Positions 1-8,723 of a DNA stretch of 64,000 bases are shown here, piece after piece. Where the stretch lies: the NCBI RefSeq assembly GCF_000184345.1, contig NC_017583.1:1488001-1552000 (forward strand), given 5' to 3'. Numbering within the stretch: position 1 is the stretch's first letter; each line of letters starts with the position of its first letter. This DNA is from Spirochaeta thermophila DSM 6578. GTDB lineage: Bacteria > Spirochaetota > Spirochaetia > Winmispirales > Winmispiraceae. The notes below the pieces were generated by a model. The model saw only the letters and a list, made by a program, of their open reading frames with translations, was not told the DNA's origin and did no database searches. Both the position numbers and the translations under genes were made by a program.

Positions 1-383
1 TGTCCCATCCGCTCCACGGGTTCGGGACTCACGAACGGGGCCGACCACTCGGGAAGACCTGTCTCGAACCACACCGGTTCACTCCATGGAGAGCACGCTC
101 CGCCCTCCACTTTCGTCCTCACCCGGACATAGTACCGTGTGCAGGGAGCCAGATCTGCTCCACCATACTCTACCCACTGGGACATCCCTCCCCGCACCAT
201 CCCGCTGTCCCACACCGGGGAGGTGAATCCTTCATCCAGCGCCACCTGGATCTGGAAGGCCTCCTGCACTACATTGCGCAGTCCCTCGGCCACTCCTATC
301 TTCCAGGAAAACCGAGGTCGAAGGACACGAAGAGCCAGAGGGAACCTCTGTCCCTCACACATGACATCGTACACATGGATCAT
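1..383 (-). CDS. Alpha-L-rhamnosidase (GH78), N-terminal part only
   Basis: Partial gene running off the left edge; 127 codons are visible. Read from the ATG at 383 it begins MIHVYDVMCEGQRFPLALRV and then shows the GH78 N-terminal fibronectin-like pattern: PRFSWKI near residue 25, QIQVALDEG, VWDSGMV, YYVRVRT and SPWSEPVWFETG. The start is fixed by AAGGAGG five bases upstream, which overlaps the stop of the permease gene 11 bases before it. GH78 enzymes release terminal L-rhamnose from rhamnosides and rhamnogalacturonan. No signal peptide is seen, so it probably acts in the cytoplasm on oligosaccharides brought in by the upstream ABC transporter. The catalytic domain lies outside the window, so activity is inferred from the N-terminal domain and the context. 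Confidence 0.8.
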   Translation of the reverse strand, partial: MIHVYDVMCEGQRFPLALRVLRPRFSWKIGVAEGLRNVVQEAFQIQVALDEGFTSPVWDSGMVRGGMSQWVEYGGADLAPCTRYYVRVRTKVEGGACSPWSEPVWFETGLPEWSAPFVSPEPVERMG

Positions 384-394
384 ACTTTCCTCCT

Positions 395-1222
395 TCATGC
401 CTTTATGGCCCCGGCCACCATACCTTCCACTATCTGCCTCCTGAAGAAAAGGTAGAAGAGGAACGGGGGGACGGCGATCACCAGGACATCCGCGAACAGG
501 AGATTCCACCTGGTGGTGAACTGTGTCTGGAAATTGTAGAGGCTCAGCTGTATCGTGACATTCTCCGCTCCGGGAAGGAAGTACAGGGGATTCACGAAAT
601 CGTTGTACACGGTGATGGCCGTGAGGATGGTGATGGTGACGCTCACCGGCTTGAGGAGCGGAAAGATGATACGGAAAAAGAGGTAGAGCGGACCGCATCC
701 ATCGATGAGGGCCGCCTCGTCGAGATCCCGGGGGATAGAGACCATGAAGGCCCTGTAGAGGAGCACGGCGAAGGGGAACCCCAGGGCCACCTCTATCATC
801 ACCATGCTCAGGAGGGTCCGGTAGAGGCCCAGACCTTTGAGCACCCAGATGGTAGGTACTACCGCGGGAGGGAGCATGAGGCCCGTCATGACGAGGAACT
901 GGATGAGAGAGCCTACCCGGTCCTGTCTCCGCTCCAGGACGAACCCTGTCATGGCGCTCACCACCGTGAGCACCAGTATGGTGAAGATCGTGAGCCGCGC
1001 ACTGTTGTAGAACCCCCGCAGAACCATCCCCCGTCCTGCCCTGAAGACCTCTCCGAGGTTCTCCAGGTACTGTGGGGACGAGGGGAGGGAAAAGGCCATG
1101 GAGGCCGCCTCGGCCGTACTCTTGCCCGCATTGAGAATCACGAAGAGAAACGGCACCCCGAATGCAACAGTGAGGATCCCTGCCGCCAAGAGCTCGAGCA
1201 TGCGTCTGTTCATCTTTCTCAT
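395..1222 (-). CDS. Sugar ABC transporter permease, MalG/LplC-type
   Basis: A 275-residue inner-membrane permease of the carbohydrate uptake-1 (CUT1) class. It has about six hydrophobic segments, starting with one near residues 10-30. The cytoplasmic EAA loop reads DLDEAALIDGCGPLYLFFRI (residues about 165-190), where the ATPase docks. The ATG at 1222 overlaps the stop of the partner permease by 4 bases (ATGA), so the two are probably translationally coupled. No ATPase gene is nearby; CUT1 systems in many Gram-positives and spirochaetes share a general MsmK-like ATPase. Next to the GH78 gene, the likely cargo is a rhamnose-containing oligosaccharide; that is inference. Confidence 0.9.
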   Translation of the reverse strand: MRKMNRRMLELLAAGILTVAFGVPFLFVILNAGKSTAEAASMAFSLPSSPQYLENLGEVFRAGRGMVLRGFYNSARLTIFTILVLTVVSAMTGFVLERRQDRVGSLIQFLVMTGLMLPPAVVPTIWVLKGLGLYRTLLSMVMIEVALGFPFAVLLYRAFMVSIPRDLDEAALIDGCGPLYLFFRIIFPLLKPVSVTITILTAITVYNDFVNPLYFLPGAENVTIQLSLYNFQTQFTTRWNLLFADVLVIAVPPFLFYLFFRRQIVEGMVAGAIKA

Positions 1223-2085
1223 AGCGTGACCTCCGCCTTCGAGAGTAGTCTGTTGAGCGGTACTGCGAGGAGCGCGATGAAGATGAAGAGTATCACGTTT
1301 CCCGCGGTGGACAGGCCGTAGAACCCCGACTGGTACTGCTTGTAGATGATGGAGGCGATGAGATCCGAGGAGAATCCCGGACCTCCTCTCGTCATGGTCC
1401 AGACCAGGTCGAAGGTCCTGAGGCCCCCTATGAAGGAGAGCAGGATCACGGTATTCATGGCAGGCCGGGAGAGGGGAAGGGTGATGGAGAGAAGGCGCTG
1501 CCCTGAGGTCGCTCCATCGATCATGGCCGCCTCGTAGTAACTGCGTGGGATCGAGCGTATCCCGGCGATGTAGATCACGGTGGCCATTCCTACCCCTCGC
1601 CACACGTCGACCAGACTCACCGAGAGGAGGGCGAGGTGGGGATCCCCCAGCCAGTCGGGACCGGGGATACCGACGAACGCCAAGGCCTTGTTTATGATAC
1701 CAAAGGTGGGATGCATGAGGCTGCTGAAGGTCACACCCACGGCCACCGTACTTACGAGAGAAGGGAAGAAGATGATCGACTGGAGGAAGCCCGAGCCCAG
1801 GGGTCTTCCCACGAGATAGGCGGCGAAGAAGAACCCGAGTACGGTCTTGAGACCGCTCGTGAGCACGGCATAGAGGAGGGTGTTGGTGAACCCTATCCTG
1901 AGAGAAGGCTCCGAGAAGAACATCCTGAAATTGTCCAATCCGGTGAAATACCAGTCGGTGAGGGTCCACCGGGTGAAGCTGAAAGGAAAGGAAATGAGCA
2001 CGGGGAAGAGGAAGAAGAGCCCGTAGATGACCATCCCCGGGAGGATGAACCAGTAGCCGTAGTTTCTCGTTCTCATCGTTCTCAT
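1219..2085 (-). CDS. Sugar ABC transporter permease, MalF/LplB-type
   Basis: A 288-residue permease, partner of the downstream MalG-type subunit. There are about six membrane spans, the first at residues 10-32 (YWFILPGMVIYGLFFLFPVL). The EAA motif SYYEAAMIDGATSGQRLLSI lies near residues 180-200. The start at 2085 has AAGGAG five bases upstream. It is separated from the binding-protein gene by about 90 bases that carry a strong hairpin, which would lower permease expression relative to the binding protein. That arrangement recurs in the other two transporters of this window. Confidence 0.9.
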   Translation of the reverse strand: MRTMRTRNYGYWFILPGMVIYGLFFLFPVLISFPFSFTRWTLTDWYFTGLDNFRMFFSEPSLRIGFTNTLLYAVLTSGLKTVLGFFFAAYLVGRPLGSGFLQSIIFFPSLVSTVAVGVTFSSLMHPTFGIINKALAFVGIPGPDWLGDPHLALLSVSLVDVWRGVGMATVIYIAGIRSIPRSYYEAAMIDGATSGQRLLSITLPLSRPAMNTVILLSFIGGLRTFDLVWTMTRGGPGFSSDLIASIIYKQYQSGFYGLSTAGNVILFIFIALLAVPLNRLLSKAEVTL

Positions 2086-2135
2086 CTATTCTCCTTGTCG
2101 CTGGAGTCACACAACGCTCGTAGTGATGAAGGAAG

Positions 2136-2162
2136 GGGCCCTCTGCCAGTGGCAGAGGGCCC
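2136..2162 (-). terminator. Intercistronic hairpin between binding protein and permease genes
   Basis: A perfect 12-base-pair inverted repeat (GGGCCCTCTGCC and its complement) with a 3-base loop, 14 bases after the binding-protein stop. The minus-strand sequence after it is only moderately U-rich (TTCCTTC), so a partial terminator or mRNA-stabilising hairpin is more likely than a complete stop. Confidence 0.7.
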
Positions 2163-2176
2163 GGATATCAAGGGCA

Positions 2177-3485
2177 TCACCAGCCGGGGAGCCCGAGCTG
2201 CTTCGCCTGCTTCTCCACGTCTCGATCGTACTCGCGGGCACCATCGACCGGGCTCTTGAGTCCCAGCCCCACCTCGACGCAGATCTGAGGGAGGTTCGGC
2301 CCCTTGATGGGAGATATGAACTCGAGTGCAGGAGCGGTCTTTCCCGCATTTATATAGGAAAGGAGATCCCTCGTCGCAGGGAGAATGTCGTCGGGAAGGG
2401 AAATCCCCTGGATGGGAAAGGGACCCATGGGCTTCTGAGCCTTCATATAGACATCGAGTCCTTCCTGTGAGAGAAAGAAAGCAAGGAACCGTTTTGCATC
2501 ACCGATGTGAGCACTGCCCTTCCAGATGGAAATACCTGCGGGAAGCCAGATGGTGACCCCATGATCGGAAGGATCATCTCCCGGTTGTCCGAAGAATCCG
2601 ATGTCGTTCACCTTGTCCTGAGCCACGGCCTGAAGGTTGGCCAACGCAAAGGTGAGCATGGGGTAGTGGGCTGCCTCTCCGTTCGCAAGCATGAGGAGGG
2701 CATTCTCATACGTGGTGGAGGCGGGATGAGGACTCAGGAATCCTCTCTTGTAGACCTCCTGGAGCTTTTCGAAGCCCCTGAGCGCAGCAGGGGTATCGGC
2801 GAAACCGGCTTTGTGGGCGGTGTAGTCCTCGTGGAAGTCAGGATAGGCCCGCTGTACGTTGTAGTAGTCGGCAAGTAGGATGAGCTGGCTGGTCCAGGAA
2901 TCCTTGTTAGGAAGCCGCGATGGGCTGGATGCCGGCCGCCTTTATCTTCTCGCAGTTCGCCATGAGCTCGGCCCACGTATGGGGCACCTTCAGCCCGAGG
3001 CGCTCATAGATCTTCTTGTTGTAGAACCACCCCCCTCCCACTATCTCACCCGCAGGCGCGGCGTAGACGCGCCCATTCACGGTCACGGTCTGCTTGAAGG
3101 CATCTATCACCGGGTCCATGAAGGCCTCATCGGTGAGATCCACGAAGTACTGTGGAGGGTTGAGGGCGAGGAAGAGGGAACCGGAGTTGAAGTAAGAGAG
3201 ATCTGTCATATCACCCGCGACAAGTCGGGTCTTGAGATAGTTTTCCCCCTCCGGTCCGCCCGGTCTGAACTCGAAGGTCACCTTGATACCCAGCTTTTCT
3301 TCCGCTGCAGCCGCCACGGCCTTGAGGCCATCGAGTGACGTCTGGTTGTCGATGAGCATGGTGATCTCAACCGGCTCGGCTCCCCCCGGCGAGGTCGAGG
3401 AAGACCCCTCCCCCTCGCCCGAGGCGAAGACGGGAAAGAGGGTCATCCCCATGACGACGAACAGAAGCATCGTCTTCCATCTCAT
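2177..3485 (-). pseudogene. Sugar ABC transporter substrate-binding protein, frameshifted
   Basis: An extracellular-type binding protein of the CUT1 class (family 1), split into two frames. The first part starts at ATG 3485 (CAGGAGG upstream) with signal peptide MRWKTMLLFVVMGMTLFPVF and then ASGEGEG, and reads to ...KAAGIQPIAAS, where it meets TAA at 2907-2909. Dropping one base at 2909 restores the frame: ...AAS-NKDSWTSQLILLADYYN..., which continues without a stop to ...KQLGLPGW at 2177. The predicted intact protein would be about 435 residues, normal for the family. Both halves look conserved, so this is a recent mutation, a base-call error, or just possibly +1 frameshifting. The neighbouring permeases are intact. 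Confidence 0.8.
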
Positions 3486-3561
3486 ACTGTCCTCCTGAAA
3501 TGGTATTGTTGCACTCATGCTACCACCCTTCCGGGGGATGACCATGGACGAATCGACACAC

Positions 3562-5046
3562 CTACATGGACTTTCCGGCAATCCCGCGGTACGCTGTGGG
3601 AGAGATGCCCGTGCGCTCCCTGAAGACCCGACTGAAGTAGAACTCGTCCTTGAATCCCACCGAGGCGGCCACGGCCTTGATCGGGAGGTGAGGGGTGAGA
3701 GAGAGCAGGCGCTTCGCCTCCTCTATTCTGAGCGAGGTGAGGTAGTCCTTGAACGACGTACCCTTGTACTCACGGAAGAGCTTCCTCAGGTACGATTCCG
3801 ACATCCTGAACCTTCGGGCCAGCTCTCCGGACGAGAGTGGTTCCCTGAAGTGTTTCCTGAGATATGCACAGAGTTCCGCGAACACTGCAGGGGCCCCTGC
3901 GAGGTCGGCATCTTCGAGCCTCACATCCCCGGGAACCACGTGGGAAGCGAGGGCCCTACACAATTCGGGATACGAATCACACGACGATGCGAGGTCGAGC
4001 ACCTCTTCGTCCGTGGAGACCGGTTGCTCACCCGGAAGGACAGACGAAAGCTCGGCGAAGAGGCCCCTTACCCAGGAGATCACCCGTCCGAAAGAGACCT
4101 CGTGCTCCTCGAAGGCCCTGCCGGCGGACTCGAACCACAGAGGCACTCGTCCAGGGTCGCTCTGCATGAACAAGAGCATCTCGTCTCCCGCGAGGAAAGG
4201 AACCGGATCATCCGTCTCCTCGTAAGACAGATCCTCGTACCGAAGGATGCGGGCACGCCCGAGGACCAGGTGTTCGTCGAGGGCTTTGTAGAGGTCTTCG
4301 GGTGCACGATGGAGATCCCCCGGCACGACGAGCGAAGAGCGAAGGATAAGGGTGCGGGTTTTCCGGTGACGGTCGAACCCTTCGAAATGATCCCTCACGA
4401 GGCGGGAAAACCTCGCAAAGGGGAGCTCCGCAGGAGAGAGGTAGAGGTGCTCGTGGGCATCTCGTCCCTGGAATACGAAGAGCGACACACCTGTCTCGGG
4501 ATCCCTAAGATCCACCTCAGTGATGCTCCGGGGGGTGGAAAGACGATACCGAGGGGGGGGAGCACCCACCCTTCCGAGAGCCATCCAGAGGTGCCTGGCA
4601 CCCAGGGAAAAGGCATCCGTCTCCTCCCCCAGAAGGAGGGCCAGGACGTTCGTCTCTTGTCTCCTACGTCGGAGCTCGAGGAGAGAGGCCGCCATCTCGG
4701 CGAGAGTGGTCCGCATGCGCTCGGGATTCACCGGCTTGAGCAGGTAGTGGACCACCCCGGTGTGGAGGAGCTCCTCGACATACTCGAAGTCGTCATAGGC
4801 GGAGACCACGAGTAAGGGAATGAGGGGATGTTCCCTCACGAGGGTATGCGCCAGATCGATACCATCCATCACCGGCATCTTCACATCGGTGATGACGAGA
4901 TCGGGATCGAGTACCCTGATCCTGGACAGGGCCTCCGCCCCATCCTCGGCTTCTCCCACCAGGACGAACCCCTCCATCCCCTCGATGAGTCCCTTGAGGA
5001 ACCTCCTCGCCGGAGGCTCATCGTCGACCAGCATCACCCTGATCAC
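3562..5046 (-). CDS. Response regulator, YesN/AraC type
   Basis: A 494-residue cytoplasmic regulator. Residues 1-120 are a receiver domain with acidic pocket D8-D9, phospho-acceptor D54 (VITDVKMP) and Lys near 104. The last ~100 residues hold two helix-turn-helix motifs of the AraC/XylS class (SSGELARRFRMSESYLRKLF and LPIKAVAASVGFKDEFYFSR). The start is GTG at 5046, preceded by AAGGAGG; it overlaps the histidine kinase gene by 29 bases, so the two are a pair. It lies directly upstream of the frameshifted binding protein and its permeases, the usual place for a YesN regulator of an oligosaccharide transporter. Confidence 0.9.
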   Translation of the reverse strand: MIRVMLVDDEPPARRFLKGLIEGMEGFVLVGEAEDGAEALSRIRVLDPDLVITDVKMPVMDGIDLAHTLVREHPLIPLLVVSAYDDFEYVEELLHTGVVHYLLKPVNPERMRTTLAEMAASLLELRRRRQETNVLALLLGEETDAFSLGARHLWMALGRVGAPPPRYRLSTPRSITEVDLRDPETGVSLFVFQGRDAHEHLYLSPAELPFARFSRLVRDHFEGFDRHRKTRTLILRSSLVVPGDLHRAPEDLYKALDEHLVLGRARILRYEDLSYEETDDPVPFLAGDEMLLFMQSDPGRVPLWFESAGRAFEEHEVSFGRVISWVRGLFAELSSVLPGEQPVSTDEEVLDLASSCDSYPELCRALASHVVPGDVRLEDADLAGAPAVFAELCAYLRKHFREPLSSGELARRFRMSESYLRKLFREYKGTSFKDYLTSLRIEEAKRLLSLTPHLPIKAVAASVGFKDEFYFSRVFRERTGISPTAYRGIAGKSM

Positions 5047-6841
5047 CGCCGTCCTCCTTAACTCCTATTTCCACGAGGGTACCCCCGCCTACGTTACTTT
5101 CCATCCGCCATATCAGTCGGTCCCGGAAGACCACATAGAGCCTGGTGTAGAGATTGGCGAGCCCCGTCCCCCCCGGAGCCGAGGCCGAGGGAAGCTCTTC
5201 CCCCCTGTCGAGGTGCACGGCCACCAGAGCGAACATCCTCCGCAGCTCTTCCACCTTCTCGGGAGTCATCCCCGTACCGTTGTCCGATACACGCAACAGC
5301 CAGGAGGTCCCTCCCCTCCTCACCCCTTCCACGCGGACGACGAGCCGTTCCTTCCGCTTCCTGTACTTGACGGCGTTCTCGACGAGCGGCTGGAGGATCA
5401 TCCTCGGCACCCGTACACCGAGGAGCCCATCCTCCACCTCGACCCTCCACTCGAAGGCATCCTCGAGACGCAGCTTCATTATGAAGAGGTAGTGGCGCAG
5501 GTACTCGAGTTCCTCTCTCAGGAACACCATGTGATCCTGTGCGGAGGCATACCGGAGCATGGTCGCGATACCCTCGCACACCGTGGGAATCACCGTATCT
5601 CCCACTTCGAAGGCCCTCTGGGAGATCACGTTGAGGACATTATAGAGGAAGTGAGGGTTCACCTGCGAGTACACCAGATCGAGCTTGGTCTGCATCCAGG
5701 ACGTCCGGAGCTGGAGTTCCCTCCGGATGGAGTCGTCGAGTCGGTAGGTGAGATCCCTGAAGGCCTCGACCAATTCCACCACCTCGTCATGAGATGTCTC
5801 GATGCGTCGGATCGAAGGGAGCGTGAGGGTCTTCACCTCGGTGTCCTCCATCCATTCCCTGAGCATACGGAGCGGCCGTGTGAGGGAACGGGTGAAGAGG
5901 AGATTGAATAAGAGTGAAATCGCGACCACGCTCAGGGCCATCATCGCAGCGATGAAGGAGGTGAACCGCAGTGGCCTGAGAAGCGCATCCCTGTCGAGGA
6001 TCCAGAAGACCCTCAAGCCGGCAATCTGTGACTCATATGAGAGGACGAGCTCCCTCCTCCCTGTGATGGGATTGGGGAGGAAGCCTTCCTTTTCCCGCTC
6101 CACGGTCTTGCCGTAGAATGCGAGGAGATCGGGGGAAATCGAGGAGCGACGGGGAGAGGAGAAGAACAGCATTCCCCGCCACACGATGACCACCGAGCTG
6201 TAAGGAGAAAGCGAGGGACGAATCAGGTCCTCAAGGTCCTCGAGCGGTTTCAGTACCATCAGCCAGGCAGTCTCGACTCCGGTGTCCCATATGGTACGAC
6301 CCATGCCGAAAACCTCGGGACGATCCTCTGCCCACGGATCGTGGAAAGGGGAAAGGAGGAAGAAGGGGGAATCTCCGATCTCACGGGGAAGGAGGGTGTC
6401 GATCTCATCCGGCACCCCTCCCCCATTGAGCCCGCTCGCATGGGCCATGAAGTTGCTCGAAAAGAGGTCCCCCTTGTCGTTGAAGAAGAGCACGGCGTGG
6501 AAGGTCCTGTGGAAGGCGTACGAGAGCAAGAACCGACGGATGGTCCACATGGCATCGTTGAGAAAGGTGCCGTTCGAAGGATCGTCTCTGGGGAGCGTGT
6601 GCAGGGTGATGACCGCGGATTTGAAAGAGGCATCCGACAGGAGGGTGAGAAGGACGAAGTCCATCCAATACCACATCGCGTCGAGCTGAGACCCCACCTT
6701 GGAGACGAGCAATTCCGAGGTCTCGACCGCGTTGCGTTCGAAGAGCCCCCGGGCGTAGACGTAGAACCCCGCGGTGAGGATCACCACGAGGATCACGATG
6801 AGCAGGGAATACCCCACGAAAACCCTGGTCTGGAACCTCAT
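5018..6841 (-). CDS. Sensor histidine kinase, YesM type
   Basis: A 607-residue membrane kinase. One membrane span is at residues about 8-30 and a second near 290-310; between them is a ~260-residue extracytoplasmic sensor. A HAMP linker follows (RSLTRPLRMLREWM), then the His_kinase domain with phospho-acceptor box QVNPHFLYNVLNVIS, and a HATPase domain with LVENAVKYR and DNGTGM. This is the YesM/LytS-like group that senses sugars or cell-envelope signals. It precedes and overlaps the YesN-type regulator. The signal is unknown; position suggests a rhamnose- or pectin-derived oligosaccharide. Confidence 0.9.
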   Translation of the reverse strand: MRFQTRVFVGYSLLIVILVVILTAGFYVYARGLFERNAVETSELLVSKVGSQLDAMWYWMDFVLLTLLSDASFKSAVITLHTLPRDDPSNGTFLNDAMWTIRRFLLSYAFHRTFHAVLFFNDKGDLFSSNFMAHASGLNGGGVPDEIDTLLPREIGDSPFFLLSPFHDPWAEDRPEVFGMGRTIWDTGVETAWLMVLKPLEDLEDLIRPSLSPYSSVVIVWRGMLFFSSPRRSSISPDLLAFYGKTVEREKEGFLPNPITGRRELVLSYESQIAGLRVFWILDRDALLRPLRFTSFIAAMMALSVVAISLLFNLLFTRSLTRPLRMLREWMEDTEVKTLTLPSIRRIETSHDEVVELVEAFRDLTYRLDDSIRRELQLRTSWMQTKLDLVYSQVNPHFLYNVLNVISQRAFEVGDTVIPTVCEGIATMLRYASAQDHMVFLREELEYLRHYLFIMKLRLEDAFEWRVEVEDGLLGVRVPRMILQPLVENAVKYRKRKERLVVRVEGVRRGGTSWLLRVSDNGTGMTPEKVEELRRMFALVAVHLDRGEELPSASAPGGTGLANLYTRLYVVFRDRLIWRMESNVGGGTLVEIGVKEDGGDQGDAGRR

Positions 6842-6860
6842 GCTGACAAGACCACCCTCT

Positions 6861-8711
6861 TCACGAATCGGACGTCTTGAAGTAGCTCAGACGATCCTCC
6901 AACGCAACCTCCCGCTCGGAGAGAATCACGACGAGATCCGAGGCCTTACGGGAGGCATCCAGGACCTCCTGGAAGTCTTCCTCCACCCGTCTCATGGCGG
7001 AGGTCACGTATTCGACCACCTCCTCGAGTGCAGACACCGACGCAGCGATCCTCCGTGTCTGCTCCGATACCTGAAGGGAATCCTCATGTATCTCGTTGCT
7101 GGTGTCCCTCAATGTCGTCACCGTGGAGAGGATCTGCTGGCTTCCGGTTCCTGCCTCCTGGAGGTTCCCTGCGATCTGCGCGATCGCAGCAGACACCTCC
7201 TCGATCTTTTCCTCGATCAGGGAAAAACTTTCCCGGGTGTCCCAGATACCCGCACGGGCACCCTCGATGGCACCGGTGATCTCCCGTACCGACTCGGCGA
7301 TCTCCCTGGAACTCCTGCTCGATGCCTCCGCCAGTTTCCTCACTTCCTCGACCACCACCGCGAACCCTTTCCCCGCATCCCCCGCGTGGGCAGCCTCTAT
7401 GGCGGCATTGATGGCCAGAAGGTTGGTCTGGGATGCGATGTTCCCGATGATCCTGCTCATTTCCTCTATCCTTCCGGCCATTTCCACCACCGCCTCCATC
7501 TTCCTGAATCCGGACTCGAAGATCTCCTTGCCTTCCTTCGAGATCCGTACCAGTTCCTCTCCCTGTGATGTGTGCTCCCCGGCGATGGTAGCCATCGACC
7601 CTATTGTGGTGATCACCTGGGTCACGGCTGCCGTGGACTGTTCCACCATGGAAGCCTGCACCTGTATCTGCTCCTTGAGCCGATCCACGGCCTCCACGAT
7701 GGAGGCCACCGCAGCGGCGGTGGCCTTGGCGGTCTCCTCCAGATACACCATCTTCTCATCCACCCCTTTGACCGCTTCGGAGACCTTTTCGAGCGCAGCA
7801 TTCGTCTCCACAGAGACCCCGCTCAAGGACTCCCTCACCTCCCTGCTCGCGGAAACGGTATCACTCATACTCTCCACCACTGCGCGGAGCACGCGGGTGA
7901 ACTCCTCCATGGCACGGCCGATCGACGCGAGCTCGTCCTTCCCCCTGGTGTCGAAGAGGACCGAGAGACGGCCCTCCTTGAGTCTCCCTATCCCGCTGAG
8001 CATCCCATAGATACGCCGGACCATACCCCGGGCCGTGAGGACGAGGACGAGGAGGATCACGGACACCATGATCCCCACCACCACGAGGGAGGACGAGAAC
8101 GCCTGCCGACGCAGCGCCCTGATCTGGCCGTCGATGAGATCGGTCTGTTCCTCGAGCACGGAGAGTGAGGTCTCCACACTCCCATCCAAACCGGTGAGGG
8201 CGTTGTCGAAGAAGGAGAGCTGGACGAGGGCCTCCTCCCTCTCTTCCTCCCCGCCGGTGACCGGTGGTATCACATAGAACTGTTTGGGATAGACCGAGTC
8301 ACCCACCCCGTAGAGACGCCCGGCCCACCGGTAGAGGGACTCGTAGAGCCCCTGCACCTCGGCGAGATCTTCCAGGATGATCTCCTGAAGGGCCTCGATG
8401 GCCTCGAGCGATTCTCTCACCCGTTCGTTTTTCTCCCGGACGAAGCTGATCCCCCTCACGGCCTGAAAGGCGGCATCCAGCTCCTTGAGGCGGGAGGCGA
8501 GGTGCTCCCGTCCCATCGAAAACCGGAGGGAATCGAGCCTGTTCACCTCCACCTGGAGGGAAAGGAGCGCCGTCGAGAGCTCATCGAGCGTGCGTCGCTC
8601 ATCCTCTATCCGCTCCTGGGGAGAGAGCAGGGCGAGGTAGACACCTCCCGCAAGGACCAGCACGAGGAGTGCCCCACCCACCAACCCGTAGAGCTTGGTA
8701 CGGATCTTCAT
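6861..8711 (-). CDS. Methyl-accepting chemotaxis protein
   Basis: A 616-residue transmembrane chemoreceptor. First span at residues about 8-28; periplasmic sensor of roughly 175 residues including an aromatic stretch (GVGDSVYPKQFYVIPPV) with no recognised fold; second span near 207-228; HAMP domain (GRLKEGRLSVLFDTRGKDEL). A long coiled-coil signalling domain follows, with hairpin tip QTNLLAINAAIEAAHAGDAG and GKGFAVVVEEVRKLAE. The start is supported by AGGAGG. It sits between rhamnose isomerase and a YesM kinase in a co-oriented cluster, which suggests it detects rhamnose or a related sugar. The tip sequence is standard for coupling to CheA/CheW. Confidence 0.93.
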   Translation of the reverse strand: MKIRTKLYGLVGGALLVLVLAGGVYLALLSPQERIEDERRTLDELSTALLSLQVEVNRLDSLRFSMGREHLASRLKELDAAFQAVRGISFVREKNERVRESLEAIEALQEIILEDLAEVQGLYESLYRWAGRLYGVGDSVYPKQFYVIPPVTGGEEEREEALVQLSFFDNALTGLDGSVETSLSVLEEQTDLIDGQIRALRRQAFSSSLVVVGIMVSVILLVLVLTARGMVRRIYGMLSGIGRLKEGRLSVLFDTRGKDELASIGRAMEEFTRVLRAVVESMSDTVSASREVRESLSGVSVETNAALEKVSEAVKGVDEKMVYLEETAKATAAAVASIVEAVDRLKEQIQVQASMVEQSTAAVTQVITTIGSMATIAGEHTSQGEELVRISKEGKEIFESGFRKMEAVVEMAGRIEEMSRIIGNIASQTNLLAINAAIEAAHAGDAGKGFAVVVEEVRKLAEASSRSSREIAESVREITGAIEGARAGIWDTRESFSLIEEKIEEVSAAIAQIAGNLQEAGTGSQQILSTVTTLRDTSNEIHEDSLQVSEQTRRIAASVSALEEVVEYVTSAMRRVEEDFQEVLDASRKASDLVVILSEREVALEDRLSYFKTSDS

Positions 8712-8723
8712 CCGCCCTCCTGA

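Noticed and set aside
1223-2110. Upstream continuation of the MalG-type permease frame to about 2110
   Set aside because: That part lies inside the well-supported partner permease gene in another frame, and its translation is Arg/His-rich with no membrane character.
2895-2915. Programmed +1 frameshifting as the sole explanation for the split binding protein
   Set aside because: TCC-TAA-C is only loosely like known sites and no stimulatory Shine-Dalgarno is seen; mutation or base-call error is at least as likely, so it is kept as a pseudogene.
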